Assembly (NCBI GenBank): GCA_964522605.1
Contig: CAZFWV010000099.1
Span: forward strand, 1-20,098
DNA from: CAVZLD01 sp964522605
GTDB lineage: Bacteria; Planctomycetota; Planctomycetia; Pirellulales; Pirellulaceae
Direction of reading: 5' to 3'
Length of the DNA stretch: 20,098 bases
Both the position numbers and the translations under genes were made by a program. Within the stretch, counting starts at the first letter, position 1, and every line of letters starts with the position of its first letter. Under the pieces are notes generated by a model that was not told the DNA's origin, made no database searches, and saw only the letters and a program-made list of their open reading frames with translations. Below are positions 1-7,854 of this stretch, piece after piece.

Positions 1-36
1 GATGCCCTGGGTAAGCTGGAGGCCGCCGTGCCGTGA
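1..36 (+). CDS. C-terminal end of an upstream gene (partial)
   Basis: Frame 1 is open from the window edge and ends at TGA 34-36, giving the peptide tail DALGKLEAAVP. The gene body lies outside the window, so no function can be given. Only 11 codons are visible, so the call rests on the open frame and on the 122-bp gap before the next plausible start. It could be a chance open frame. Confidence 0.35.
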   Translation, partial: DALGKLEAAVP

Positions 37-158
37 AAACTCTCTGTCTTTTTGCCAGAATCTGCGTCCGTTGCGTCCCCCCGTGCAGAATTGTTAGGAT
101 GACAGGAACACACCGTTCGCTTGTCTCGCCCCCAGAACACCACCCGCTTCGACTTGCC

Positions 159-2111
159 ATGCGCAGCAATCCCATGACCGACGGATTCTTTGTTCTGCTT
201 CTGTTTGCCGCTCTGAGCGTTGCTGCCGAGCCCCCGACGATGCTGCCGAATCAGGCTGCGGACTTCGTGCGTCTGTACTGCCTGGACTGTCACGACGGTC
301 CGGAGGGGGAGTCGGGTTTGGATCTATCAGAATTCGATGGAAACCTGAACGTTTCGAGTGACGCTGGGGAGTGGAGCACGATCTTGCGCCGCGTGCAGGA
401 TGGAGAAATGCCGCCCAGTGGGAGTGAGACGCCGGAGGCCGATGCGCGGCAACGGTTCGTGAACTGGATTCAACAAGCGCTATACGGCGCCGCCTGTGCG
501 GACGGGATCTCCCCAGGGCCCGCGCAGTGGCGGCGATTGAATCGCGGGGAGTATGCGGCTACGGTCCGCGATCTGTTGGGGATCTTCATTGACGCCGGAC
601 AGAATCTGCCGGAGGACGGGGCGGGTGGCGAAGGTTTTGACAACGCGCGCGAGACCCTGTTTCTGTCGCCGATCCACGCCGAAAAATATCTCGATGCCGC
701 GCGCGAGGCAATTGATTATGCGTGGAAGGAACCCCGCAGTCGCCAGCGGATCCTGACGGCCGAGCCCTCAGAGGAAGTCACTGCGGATCAGGCTGCAGAA
801 CAAGTGCTGCGTGACTTCCTACCGCGAGCCTTTCGACGACCCGTGACGCCTAATGAAGTCGGGCAATACGTGAGCCTGTTCCAGAAGGCACTCGCGGACG
901 AGCAGACTTACGAGGCGGCACTGCGGCTTACGCTCGAAACCGTGCTGGTCTCACCCAAGTTTCTCTTCCTCTACGAGCAACCGAACGTGGATTCGAAGCC
1001 CGTTCTGTTATCCGATCACGAATTGGCCTGTCGGCTCTCGTACTTTCTCTGGAACAGCATGCCCGATGAGGAACTGCGAAAAACCGCGGACGACGGGCGA
1101 TTGAACGATTCCGACGCCTTGCGACAAGAGGTTCTCCGGATGCTCGGGGCAATGGGCGACGGAAGAGAGCGACGGCGTGTGGATGACCGCGTGCGCGATT
1201 TCGCGCAGAGTTTCACCGATCAATGGCTCGGAACGCGCGCCCTGGGGCGAGAATTCAAACCCGATCCGGCCCTCGACGTGCGATTTGATTCTGAATTGGA
1301 GGGAGGACTCAAGTATGAGCCCGTCTTGCTGTTTCAAGAGATCCTGTCCGAGAACCTGTCGCTGCTCAATCTGATCGAGAGTGATTTCACGTTCCTGAAC
1401 TCTCGGCTGGCGCGACATTACGGGATTCGCGGCTCGTTCAGTGACCAGCCACGCCGCGCGGAACTGACAGCAGAGAACCATCGCGGCGGATTGTTGGGGA
1501 TGGGAGCCGTTCTGGCGGTTTCGTCGTATCCGCATCGCACGAGTCCTGTCTTGCGCGGGAAATGGATTCTCGAGACCTTACTGGGTGCCCCACCACCGCC
1601 ACCGCCGCCGAATGTACCATCGTTGGACGAAACGGCTTCGGAACAGACAACGCCGCAAACACTGCGCGCTCGACTGGAGCAACATCGTCAGGATCCGAAG
1701 TGTGCGAGCTGTCACGATCGCATTGACCCGCTGGGGTTCGGACTGGAAAACTACGACGTACTGGGGCGATGGAGAACGGAGGACGCGGGGCAGCCGATCG
1801 ACAGTCGTGGCCAGCTCCCCGATGGAACTCAGTTCGATGGTCCCGCCGAGCTGAAGCAGGTACTGCTGTCTCGCAAGGACCAATTCGTCCGTCACTTGAC
1901 GGCAAAGATGCTCGGCTATGCCCTCGGCCGGGGACTGACGCTGGAGGATGAATGTGTCGTCGAGCAGTTGATGGACCGACTGCGCCGCGAAGAATATCGG
2001 TCTCACGCCCTGATCCTGGGGATCGTCGAAAGCATCCCGTTCCGCTATAAAGCCGGTACCTCGGGAGCTGCTGTCGTTGCCGAAAGGTCGCCTATCGGGG
2101 AGGAAGAATGA
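159..2111 (+). CDS. DUF1592 (PSD1-type) haem-binding protein, exported
   Basis: Recognised as the multi-domain planctomycete family with the order cytochrome-like segment, DUF1587, DUF1595, DUF1592, DUF1588, DUF1585. Numbered from ATG 159 (650 aa), there is a CxxCH haem motif (CLDCH) at about 41-45 and a second one (CASCHDRIDPLGFGLENYD, the DUF1588 signature) at about 515-519, preceded by a poly-proline stretch typical of DUF1588. The N terminus MRSNPMTDGFFVLLLFAALS followed by VAAEPP is a plausible Sec signal, which places the protein in the periplasm or on the outer surface. The frame is open back to GTG 33, but the extra 42 residues put a charged, cysteine-rich stretch before the signal, so ATG 159 (or ATG 174) is preferred. 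The exact reaction is unknown in the family; electron transfer or oxidation of a polymer-derived substrate is inference. It overlaps the next gene by 4 bp (ATGA), so the two are almost certainly cotranscribed. Confidence 0.9.
   Translation: MRSNPMTDGFFVLLLFAALSVAAEPPTMLPNQAADFVRLYCLDCHDGPEGESGLDLSEFDGNLNVSSDAGEWSTILRRVQDGEMPPSGSETPEADARQRFVNWIQQALYGAACADGISPGPAQWRRLNRGEYAATVRDLLGIFIDAGQNLPEDGAGGEGFDNARETLFLSPIHAEKYLDAAREAIDYAWKEPRSRQRILTAEPSEEVTADQAAEQVLRDFLPRAFRRPVTPNEVGQYVSLFQKALADEQTYEAALRLTLETVLVSPKFLFLYEQPNVDSKPVLLSDHELACRLSYFLWNSMPDEELRKTADDGRLNDSDALRQEVLRMLGAMGDGRERRRVDDRVRDFAQSFTDQWLGTRALGREFKPDPALDVRFDSELEGGLKYEPVLLFQEILSENLSLLNLIESDFTFLNSRLARHYGIRGSFSDQPRRAELTAENHRGGLLGMGAVLAVSSYPHRTSPVLRGKWILETLLGAPPPPPPPNVPSLDETASEQTTPQTLRARLEQHRQDPKCASCHDRIDPLGFGLENYDVLGRWRTEDAGQPIDSRGQLPDGTQFDGPAELKQVLLSRKDQFVRHLTAKMLGYALGRGLTLEDECVVEQLMDRLRREEYRSHALILGIVESIPFRYKAGTSGAAVVAERSPIGEEE
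2099..2103 (+). promoter_or_regulatory. Ribosome binding site deciding the DUF1552 start
   Basis: GGAGG lies inside the end of the DUF1592 gene. It is 4 nt before ATG 2108 and 7 nt before ATG 2111. The spacing favours ATG 2111 slightly, although both give the same Tat signal minus one methionine. Confidence 0.5.
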
Positions 2112-3460
2112 TGAAGACGCGAGGCTTTCCGATTTCTCGTCGCACGTTGTTGCGGGGTGCAGGTGCGGCGTTGGCTCTTCCGTGGCTCGAGGCGATGTTG
2201 CCTTCGTCGCTGCGGGCTGCGGATGCGGAATCGACTGCGCCGAAGCGTTTTGCCGCGCTGTTCGTGCCGAACGGCGTCCGCGACGATCTATGGACTCCCA
2301 GCGGTGAGGGGCGGACTTTTACTCTTTCGCCGACGCTCGAGCCGCTGCGCGACCTGCAGGATCGGTTGCTCGTGCTGACGAATCTCTGGAATCAGGCGAG
2401 CAACATCGGAGACGGACACTACGTCAAGACCTCCGGATTCCTGACCTGTACAACAATTAACAAGACGCTCGGGATTGACCTGAATTGCAACGGCGTCTCG
2501 CTTGATCAAGTCGCAGCGCAGCACGTGGCGGGCGAGACTCCGCTTCCCTCGCTCGAATTGGGAATTGAACCGGTTAGTATCGGGGTCGATCAGAATGTGG
2601 GCTACACGCGTGTTTACGGGTCCCATATCGCCTGGGCCGGTCCGACGCGTCCGTTGGCACGCGAGGTCAACCCGCAGCTGGTCTACGAGCGACTCTTTCG
2701 TGTCACCCAGGCGAAAACCGATTCGGCGAAACGGGACCTGCGACTGCTCGATCAAGTTCTGCAGGATGCCTCACAGCTTCGTCAACGTTTGGGTGTCGCC
2801 GATCGGCAGCGGATGGACGAGTACCTGCAATCGGTTCGTTCGCTCGAGGAACGACTCGCACGGTCGACTCGAGAAGAAGGCGATCGATGGAAGCCGCGTG
2901 CCGTGCTGGATGCGGAGAAGAAACCAGCGCACGGGATTCCGGAGCAGCATGCCGAGCACGTCCGTCTGATGCTGGACATGATCGCGCTGGCGTTTCAAAC
3001 CGATACGACGCGGGTCTGTACACTGATGCTGGGGAATGCCGTCAGTAATGTGAATTTTTCGTTCTTGGAGGGTGTATCGAGTTCGCATCATGAATTGTCG
3101 CACCACCAGAATGACGCCGACAAACTGCGGCAGTATCAGTTGATCAACCGTTGGCACGTTCAGCAGTATGCGTATCTTCTGCAACAACTGCAGGCAATGC
3201 GCGAAGGCGACCGTACCGTACTGGACAACTGCATGGTGCTTTTCGGTTCCGGTCTGCGCGATGGGAACAGCCACAACCCGCACAACTTGCCGATTCTGCT
3301 CGCCGGCGGTGCCGGAGGGCGATTGGCGACGGGGCAGCATCTCGTCTATGGTTCGGATACGCCCTTGGCGAACCTGTACGTCTCGCTGCTGAATGCGTTT
3401 GGTGTCGCGACCGATCGGTTTGCCGACAGCACTGGTCCTCTCCCGGGCGTGCTTGCTTAG
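2108..3460 (+). CDS. DUF1552 (HxxSHH) protein with Tat signal
   Basis: A 450-aa protein of the DUF1552 family, whose Pfam name comes from the motif HxxSHH. That motif is present as HELSHH at residues 328-333. The N terminus carries a twin-arginine signal, SRRTLLRG (residues 10-17), followed by a hydrophobic stretch and a likely cleavage site near LRAAD at about 38, so export folded through Tat is expected. Tat export suggests a cofactor or metal acquired in the cytoplasm; the histidine cluster is a candidate ligand set (inference). Members are usually encoded directly beside DUF1592 haem proteins in planctomycetes and verrucomicrobia, as here, with a 4-bp overlap. The biochemical function is not established. 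The length is normal for the family and the frame is intact. Confidence 0.92.
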   Translation: MMKTRGFPISRRTLLRGAGAALALPWLEAMLPSSLRAADAESTAPKRFAALFVPNGVRDDLWTPSGEGRTFTLSPTLEPLRDLQDRLLVLTNLWNQASNIGDGHYVKTSGFLTCTTINKTLGIDLNCNGVSLDQVAAQHVAGETPLPSLELGIEPVSIGVDQNVGYTRVYGSHIAWAGPTRPLAREVNPQLVYERLFRVTQAKTDSAKRDLRLLDQVLQDASQLRQRLGVADRQRMDEYLQSVRSLEERLARSTREEGDRWKPRAVLDAEKKPAHGIPEQHAEHVRLMLDMIALAFQTDTTRVCTLMLGNAVSNVNFSFLEGVSSSHHELSHHQNDADKLRQYQLINRWHVQQYAYLLQQLQAMREGDRTVLDNCMVLFGSGLRDGNSHNPHNLPILLAGGAGGRLATGQHLVYGSDTPLANLYVSLLNAFGVATDRFADSTGPLPGVLA

Positions 3461-3475
3461 GATGGGCTTTTCGCG

Positions 3476-4576
3476 ATGTCCGAACCCGAATTTCTGTTCA
3501 CTTGTTGTCAGGTCGGGGCCGAGGCGGCGCTGAAGAACGAGATTTCCCAACAGTGGCCCGCGTGGCGATTTGCGTTTTCGCGGCCGGGTTTTGTCACCTT
3601 CAAAATGGCCGGTGACCTACCCGAACCGGGGCGTCTCCAGTTGAAATCAGTTTTTGTCCGTACGTTTGGGTTTTCGATTGGGCCTGTCGATCCAGGGCAA
3701 TTCGCGGAAGCCGTGGTCTGTACAGGTGACTCGGGCGCTCCGATTCCGTTTGATTTTGTACACGTGTGGCCTCGCGACACGCAGATCCCCGGACAGAATG
3801 GTTTCGTGCCTGGTACGACGCCGGAAGCAGAGACGATCGGGAGCGAGCTGCTGGCCGAGGGAAAACGGCGGGGTCTGGTGTCTGATTCGGCGCGGGTAAA
3901 CGGGGCCGCACGAATTGGCGAGCGCGTCTGGGACCTGATTCTGATCGATCCCCAACGCTGGTGGCTCGGCTGGCATGTTGCGAACTGCTTTGTGCATCGT
4001 TGGTCGGGCGGTGTCCTGCCGATTCGCGGGCCGGAAAACGTGGTTTCACGGACCTATTTCAAGACGCGCGAAGCCCTCGCCTGGTCCGGCTTGCCGATCC
4101 GTCCCGGTGATCGCTGCGTGGAAATCGGCAGTGCGCCCGGTGGATCCTGTCAGGCGCTGCTGGAACGCGGGCTGTACGTGATGGGAGTTGATCCATCGGA
4201 AATGCATCCGACCGTGCAACAGCACCCGCAGTTTACTCATGCGCGGAAACGAGGTGCCGACCTGCGGCGGCGCGAATTGCGCGGATTCAAATGGATGGTG
4301 GTCGATTCCAATGTGGCACCGCAGCACACTTTGGATACTGTGGAAGCCCTGGTGACTCATCCAGCGACAAGTTTTCAGGGGCTGTTGCTCACGCTGAAAT
4401 TTCCCGACTGGAAGTTGGCCGATCGAGTCGGTGAATATGCCGAACGCGTGCGATCGTGGGGTTTTTCCGCAGTCCGCTGTCGTCAGTTAGCCTATCAGCG
4501 GCAAGAGATCTGTTTGGCTGCGCTCCGACATCGAACTCTCCGCCGGCTTCCGCGGCGGAAACCGAAGGCACCGTAG
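3476..4576 (+). CDS. RlmM/FtsJ-like RNA ribose 2'-O-methyltransferase
   Basis: A 366-aa protein with a C-terminal Rossmann-type SAM-dependent methyltransferase of the FtsJ/RrmJ class. It has SRTYFK at 191-196, SAM motif I EIGSAPGGS at 216-224 and GVDP at 237-240. The residues K196, D277 (VVDSN), K308 (LTLKF) and E344 (RQEIC) fit the K-D-K-E tetrad used by 2'-O-ribose methyltransferases such as RlmE and RlmM. The roughly 190-residue N-terminal part begins FLFTCCQVGAEAALKNEI and resembles the RNA-recognition half of RlmM, but I cannot confirm a THUMP fold by eye. The likely role is cytoplasmic methylation of a 23S rRNA ribose, equivalent to C2498 in E. coli; the exact target is inferred. It starts 15 bp after the DUF1552 stop, so it may be read through from that operon although the functions look unrelated. 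Its stop lies 10 bp from the convergent TPR gene's stop. Confidence 0.8.
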   Translation: MSEPEFLFTCCQVGAEAALKNEISQQWPAWRFAFSRPGFVTFKMAGDLPEPGRLQLKSVFVRTFGFSIGPVDPGQFAEAVVCTGDSGAPIPFDFVHVWPRDTQIPGQNGFVPGTTPEAETIGSELLAEGKRRGLVSDSARVNGAARIGERVWDLILIDPQRWWLGWHVANCFVHRWSGGVLPIRGPENVVSRTYFKTREALAWSGLPIRPGDRCVEIGSAPGGSCQALLERGLYVMGVDPSEMHPTVQQHPQFTHARKRGADLRRRELRGFKWMVVDSNVAPQHTLDTVEALVTHPATSFQGLLLTLKFPDWKLADRVGEYAERVRSWGFSAVRCRQLAYQRQEICLAALRHRTLRRLPRRKPKAP

Positions 4577-4586
4577 AGCACTCGGC

Positions 4587-5771
4587 CTAATCGGGCGGTG
4601 ACGACGACGCGCCGGCTGCAGACCATTGATTCCACAGTCGTGCCAGGTCGGCGTTGTTGGGTGCGAGTTGCCGCGCACGCTTGAGTGTTGCCAGGGCTTC
4701 CTGGGGGCGACCCAATTCGCGGCGGACTTGCGCCAGCCGCACAAGCGTCTGCACGTCGTTGGCGTTTCGCAAGAGGGCCATGTTCAGATCGTGTTCAACG
4801 GTTTGCAGCTTTCGAAGTCGGTCATAACGCGCCAGCAGTTCGCGCGATTCGGTCTCGTCGCCTTCCCGTGCGAGCAGCAAACCGTACCAGTGATAGGTCA
4901 TCGCCAAATAGGGGTCGATCTCTATTGCCTGCTGAAAATGCTGACGTGCGTTTTTCGTGTCGCCCGACAATTCGTAAGCTCGCCCCAATTGAGCATGACC
5001 CCATCCTTGCTGACTCATCAGCTGATTGTAGCGTTGCAGCAACGGAATCGCCTCTTGCGGCTGGCCGAGCCCCATGTAGTTAATCGCCATCTCGCCCAGG
5101 ATGAAGGAATCTTCCGGCATTCTCTGCTGCATTTCGAGTAGGATCGCGTTCGCCTGCTCGTAAGCTCCCTGCTCGTGCAACAGCTTACATAACTCCTTTT
5201 GGGCTGGTTCAAAATCAGGCATCTGCCGCAACGCCTGGCGATACGACTGTTCCGCCAATTCGTCGAGTGACATCTTGATGTAAACCTGTCCCAGCAAGTA
5301 ATGGCCTTCAGCCAGGTACGGCGCTGTCTCCACCGCCTTTTGAAAATCTTCCGCGGCCGCCGCGTAGCGCTCGCCGAGATAGTTTTCATATCCGCGTCGA
5401 AACAGCACACCGAATCGGTTCTCGATTCGCTTCTGTTCGGCAAGGTCAGCGGGGGCCGGATAGACGGGGCCAGCGTCCCGAGCGACGTCAGTGGGAGTGG
5501 ACGTCGAGCCGGATGGCGACGGAGGTGCGGCTTGCGACGCTGGGTCCTCGACGCGCGTGGGCGGTTGCGTGCTTTTTCTTGCGTCGGCTGGAGGCGTAGT
5601 GCCCGTCTCGCGCCGGAGGAAGATCCCGCCGCTAATTCCGACCAAAAAACAGACGGCGATCAGCGCATATGCCCAGGTAGGAAGCGCCGTCTTCCCGTCG
5701 GCTGGTGGGTTCGGCGATTTTTCAAGCCGTCTGCTGGCGACAGGCTTCTGCTTGCGAGCTCTTCGTGACAC
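4587..5771 (-). CDS. Membrane-anchored tetratricopeptide-repeat protein
   Basis: A 394-aa protein starting at GTG 5771, with an AAGG motif about 8 nt upstream. A basic cytoplasmic head (SRRARKQK) is followed by one membrane segment at about 32-52 (WAYALIAVCFLVGISGGIFL). A Pro/Ser/Thr-rich linker spans about 57-108, and then tandem TPR helices run from about 115 to 380. Clear units include YLGERYAAAAEDFQKAVETA (131-150), ELAEQSYRQALRQMPD, GDTKNARQHFQQAIEIDP and GRPQEALATLKRARQLAPNN. The TPR solenoid should face the periplasm and act as a protein-binding scaffold; the partner is not visible. It diverges from the FG-GAP gene across a 243-bp gap and converges with the methyltransferase gene with 10 bp between stops. 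No enzymatic domain was seen. Confidence 0.9.
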   Translation of the reverse strand: MSRRARKQKPVASRRLEKSPNPPADGKTALPTWAYALIAVCFLVGISGGIFLRRETGTTPPADARKSTQPPTRVEDPASQAAPPSPSGSTSTPTDVARDAGPVYPAPADLAEQKRIENRFGVLFRRGYENYLGERYAAAAEDFQKAVETAPYLAEGHYLLGQVYIKMSLDELAEQSYRQALRQMPDFEPAQKELCKLLHEQGAYEQANAILLEMQQRMPEDSFILGEMAINYMGLGQPQEAIPLLQRYNQLMSQQGWGHAQLGRAYELSGDTKNARQHFQQAIEIDPYLAMTYHWYGLLLAREGDETESRELLARYDRLRKLQTVEHDLNMALLRNANDVQTLVRLAQVRRELGRPQEALATLKRARQLAPNNADLARLWNQWSAAGASSSPPD

Positions 5772-6014
5772 AAGTGCGACCTTAACCCGAATCCGCGGTT
5801 CTGATTCCCGTGTCTGTCCAAATCCTATCGGGGCGCCAATCTCGGTGGAGATCCACCTGCGTCTCTATTGTACGTTGCGTTCGACCGAACCCGGCAGGGC
5901 CCCTCTGGCAGAGGGTTGGAGGACAGATTTGGGCGACTGCACTACAATACACCGCGAATCGAACCAGGCGTCGTGAAGCCGTCGTTCGATTGCGTCGATT
6001 TCCCAGAACAGAAA

Positions 6015-7835
6015 ATGCGTTCGGATACCGAGTGGTCTGTGATGTCTCGAAGCGTGCGGCTGGTCCTTTTGTGCGTGGGTGTGGGGATGCTGGGATTGGC
6101 CATCGGATTGGGGCCCAGTCTCGTCCGGAGGCGAGCCCCGTCGGAGACGAATTCGCAAAGCCATTCCTCAAGTCAAGATTCGGTTCCGGATGCAAGCGGA
6201 ACTGCGGACTGGGACGCTCAGCTTGGCAGCCTGCCTCGGTTCGTGGATGTGACGCAGCAATCGGGCGTGGAATTTGTTCACACGAATGGCATGACAGCAG
6301 GTGGGTACGAGTATCTGGAGGTGATGGGAGGCGGTGTTGCCGCCTTTGATTACGACGACGACGGGGATCTGGACCTGTACTTCACCAATGGCAACAACAG
6401 CCGCGGTTCGCTTGATCCCACAATCACCAACCGCCTGTTCCGCAATGAAGGTGGCATGAAATTCCAGGATGTCACGGAGCAGGCCGGCGTCGGGGATCCA
6501 AGCTACGGTCAGGGCTGTGCCGCCGGCGACTACGACAACGATGGAGATCTAGACCTTTACGTAACCAACTATGGGCCGAATGTTCTGTACCGCAATGATG
6601 GGGATGGAACCTTCACCGACGTCACCGAATCGGCCGGTGTTGGCGATCGTGAGTGGGGACAGAGTGTCTGCTTTTGCGACTTTGATCGAGACGGCTGGCT
6701 CGACCTGTTCGCACAGAACTATTTAAAACACGGCTCGACCGAAGGAGCTCGGGCGTACATTTACATCGGCCAGCAAAAGGTGGCCGATTATCCGTCTCCG
6801 ATTGCATTTCCGGGCGCCCCAGATCGACTGTATCGGAACTTGGGCGACGGCACCTTTCGCGATGTGGGTCCGGAAGTCGGGATCAGCCGTACGGACGGCA
6901 AGGGAATGGGAATCGCTTGCGTCGACCTGGATGGCGATCGTTGGCCAGATATTTTTGTGGCGAATGACACGATGGAGAATTTTTTCTATCGCAGTCTTGG
7001 GCAGGGGCGATTCTCAGAGGAAGGCCAATTGTTTGGACTTGCGTACAACGAATCAGGAGTGCCCGAGGCGTCCATGGGGGTCGACGCGGCCGACTATGAC
7101 CACGATGGCGACGTCGATCTTGTTGTGCCCTGCTATTCTCGGCAGTTCTTTACGTTGTATCGCAATCAGGGAAACCAATGTTCCGATGTTTCCAACCTTA
7201 CCGGACTGGCCAAGGCAACCGCGTCGGCTACCGGATTCGACGGACATTTCTTTGACTACGATAATGATGCCGATCTGGATTTCTATTTTACCTGCGGGGC
7301 GGTTCGAACATTGGAGTTGGCTCCGGCCGATGGGACCTATAACGACCGCTACGGGATCGGCGACCTCTTAGTCGCCAACGACGGGCAAGGACGATTCACG
7401 AATGTGTCGCCACACGCGGGACCCCATTTTCAGCGCGCGAGAATCGGTCGCGGCTCCGTAATTGCCGATCTGGATAACGATGGGGATCTGGATGTGGTCG
7501 TTTCGAACCTGGCCGACCGCGCGGTCATCTTGCGCAATGACACGCAGGGAGGACATTGGCTGACGATCGAGTTGATCGACGCGCGCGGACGAAGGAATCC
7601 GGACGGTACGGAACTTTGGGCCACGGTCGGTAAGCAGAAGCTTCACGCGGTCGTGCATCCCGGTACGACCTACTTATCGCAGAGCGATCGACGACCGCAT
7701 TTCGGCTTGGGAAGCGCGACGCAGATTGATCAGTTGCTCATTCGCTGGCCGGACGGTGCGGAACAAATCCTGAAAGAAGTCAACAGCAACCAGTTTTTGA
7801 CCGTGCGTTACGAACCAGCAGATCGGGCAAATTAG
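6015..7835 (+). CDS. Exported FG-GAP/VCBS repeat protein with ASPIC/UnbV domain
   Basis: A 606-aa protein from ATG 6015. Seven calcium-binding type DxDxDGxxD loops are visible, for example DYDDDGDLDLYFTNG, DYDNDGDLDLYVTNYG, DFDRDGWLDLF, DLDGDRWPDIF, DYDHDGDVDLV, DYDNDADLDFYF and DLDNDGDLDVVV. This is the signature of FG-GAP/VCBS beta-propeller blades. The C-terminal part (PDGTELWATVGKQKLHAVVH to HFGLGSATQIDQLLIRWPDG) is the ASPIC/UnbV domain. A hydrophobic segment near the N terminus (RLVLLCVGVGMLGLAIGLG) is a signal peptide or membrane anchor. The frame is open back to 5868, but the hydrophobic signal fits a start at 6015 or at the internal ATG 6042; neither has a strong Shine-Dalgarno site. 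The family is an extracellular binding scaffold of unknown ligand and is abundant in planctomycetes. The next gene follows after 19 bp and is probably cotranscribed. Confidence 0.9.
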   Translation: MRSDTEWSVMSRSVRLVLLCVGVGMLGLAIGLGPSLVRRRAPSETNSQSHSSSQDSVPDASGTADWDAQLGSLPRFVDVTQQSGVEFVHTNGMTAGGYEYLEVMGGGVAAFDYDDDGDLDLYFTNGNNSRGSLDPTITNRLFRNEGGMKFQDVTEQAGVGDPSYGQGCAAGDYDNDGDLDLYVTNYGPNVLYRNDGDGTFTDVTESAGVGDREWGQSVCFCDFDRDGWLDLFAQNYLKHGSTEGARAYIYIGQQKVADYPSPIAFPGAPDRLYRNLGDGTFRDVGPEVGISRTDGKGMGIACVDLDGDRWPDIFVANDTMENFFYRSLGQGRFSEEGQLFGLAYNESGVPEASMGVDAADYDHDGDVDLVVPCYSRQFFTLYRNQGNQCSDVSNLTGLAKATASATGFDGHFFDYDNDADLDFYFTCGAVRTLELAPADGTYNDRYGIGDLLVANDGQGRFTNVSPHAGPHFQRARIGRGSVIADLDNDGDLDVVVSNLADRAVILRNDTQGGHWLTIELIDARGRRNPDGTELWATVGKQKLHAVVHPGTTYLSQSDRRPHFGLGSATQIDQLLIRWPDGAEQILKEVNSNQFLTVRYEPADRAN

Positions 7836-7840
7836 CAAAA

Positions 7841-7847
7841 GGGGAGG
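7841..7847 (+). promoter_or_regulatory. Ribosome binding site for the PQQ-type propeller gene
   Basis: GGGGAGG sits 7 nt before ATG 7855 and only 4 nt before the upstream TTG 7852. This decides the start in favour of ATG 7855. Confidence 0.6.
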
Positions 7848-7854
7848 ACCATTG

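Noticed and set aside
33..158. GTG-started N-terminal extension of the DUF1592 protein
   Set aside because: It would place 42 charged and cysteine-containing residues before a good signal peptide, and GTG 33 overlaps the stop of the preceding gene. ATG 159 or 174 is a better start.
2771..3550. 259-codon minus-strand open frame
   Set aside because: It is antisense to the DUF1552 gene, including its HxxSHH motif, and runs into the next gene, with no domain.
4540..4558. CCGCCG/CGGCGG hairpin near the end of the methyltransferase gene
   Set aside because: The stem is inside the coding region and neither strand has a U tract after it, so a terminator call is not supported.
5916..5948. TACAAT (5943-5948) as promoter of the FG-GAP gene
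   Set aside because: There is no -35 hexamer at a usual distance: the nearest TTG-starting hexamers are 8 and 21 nt away.
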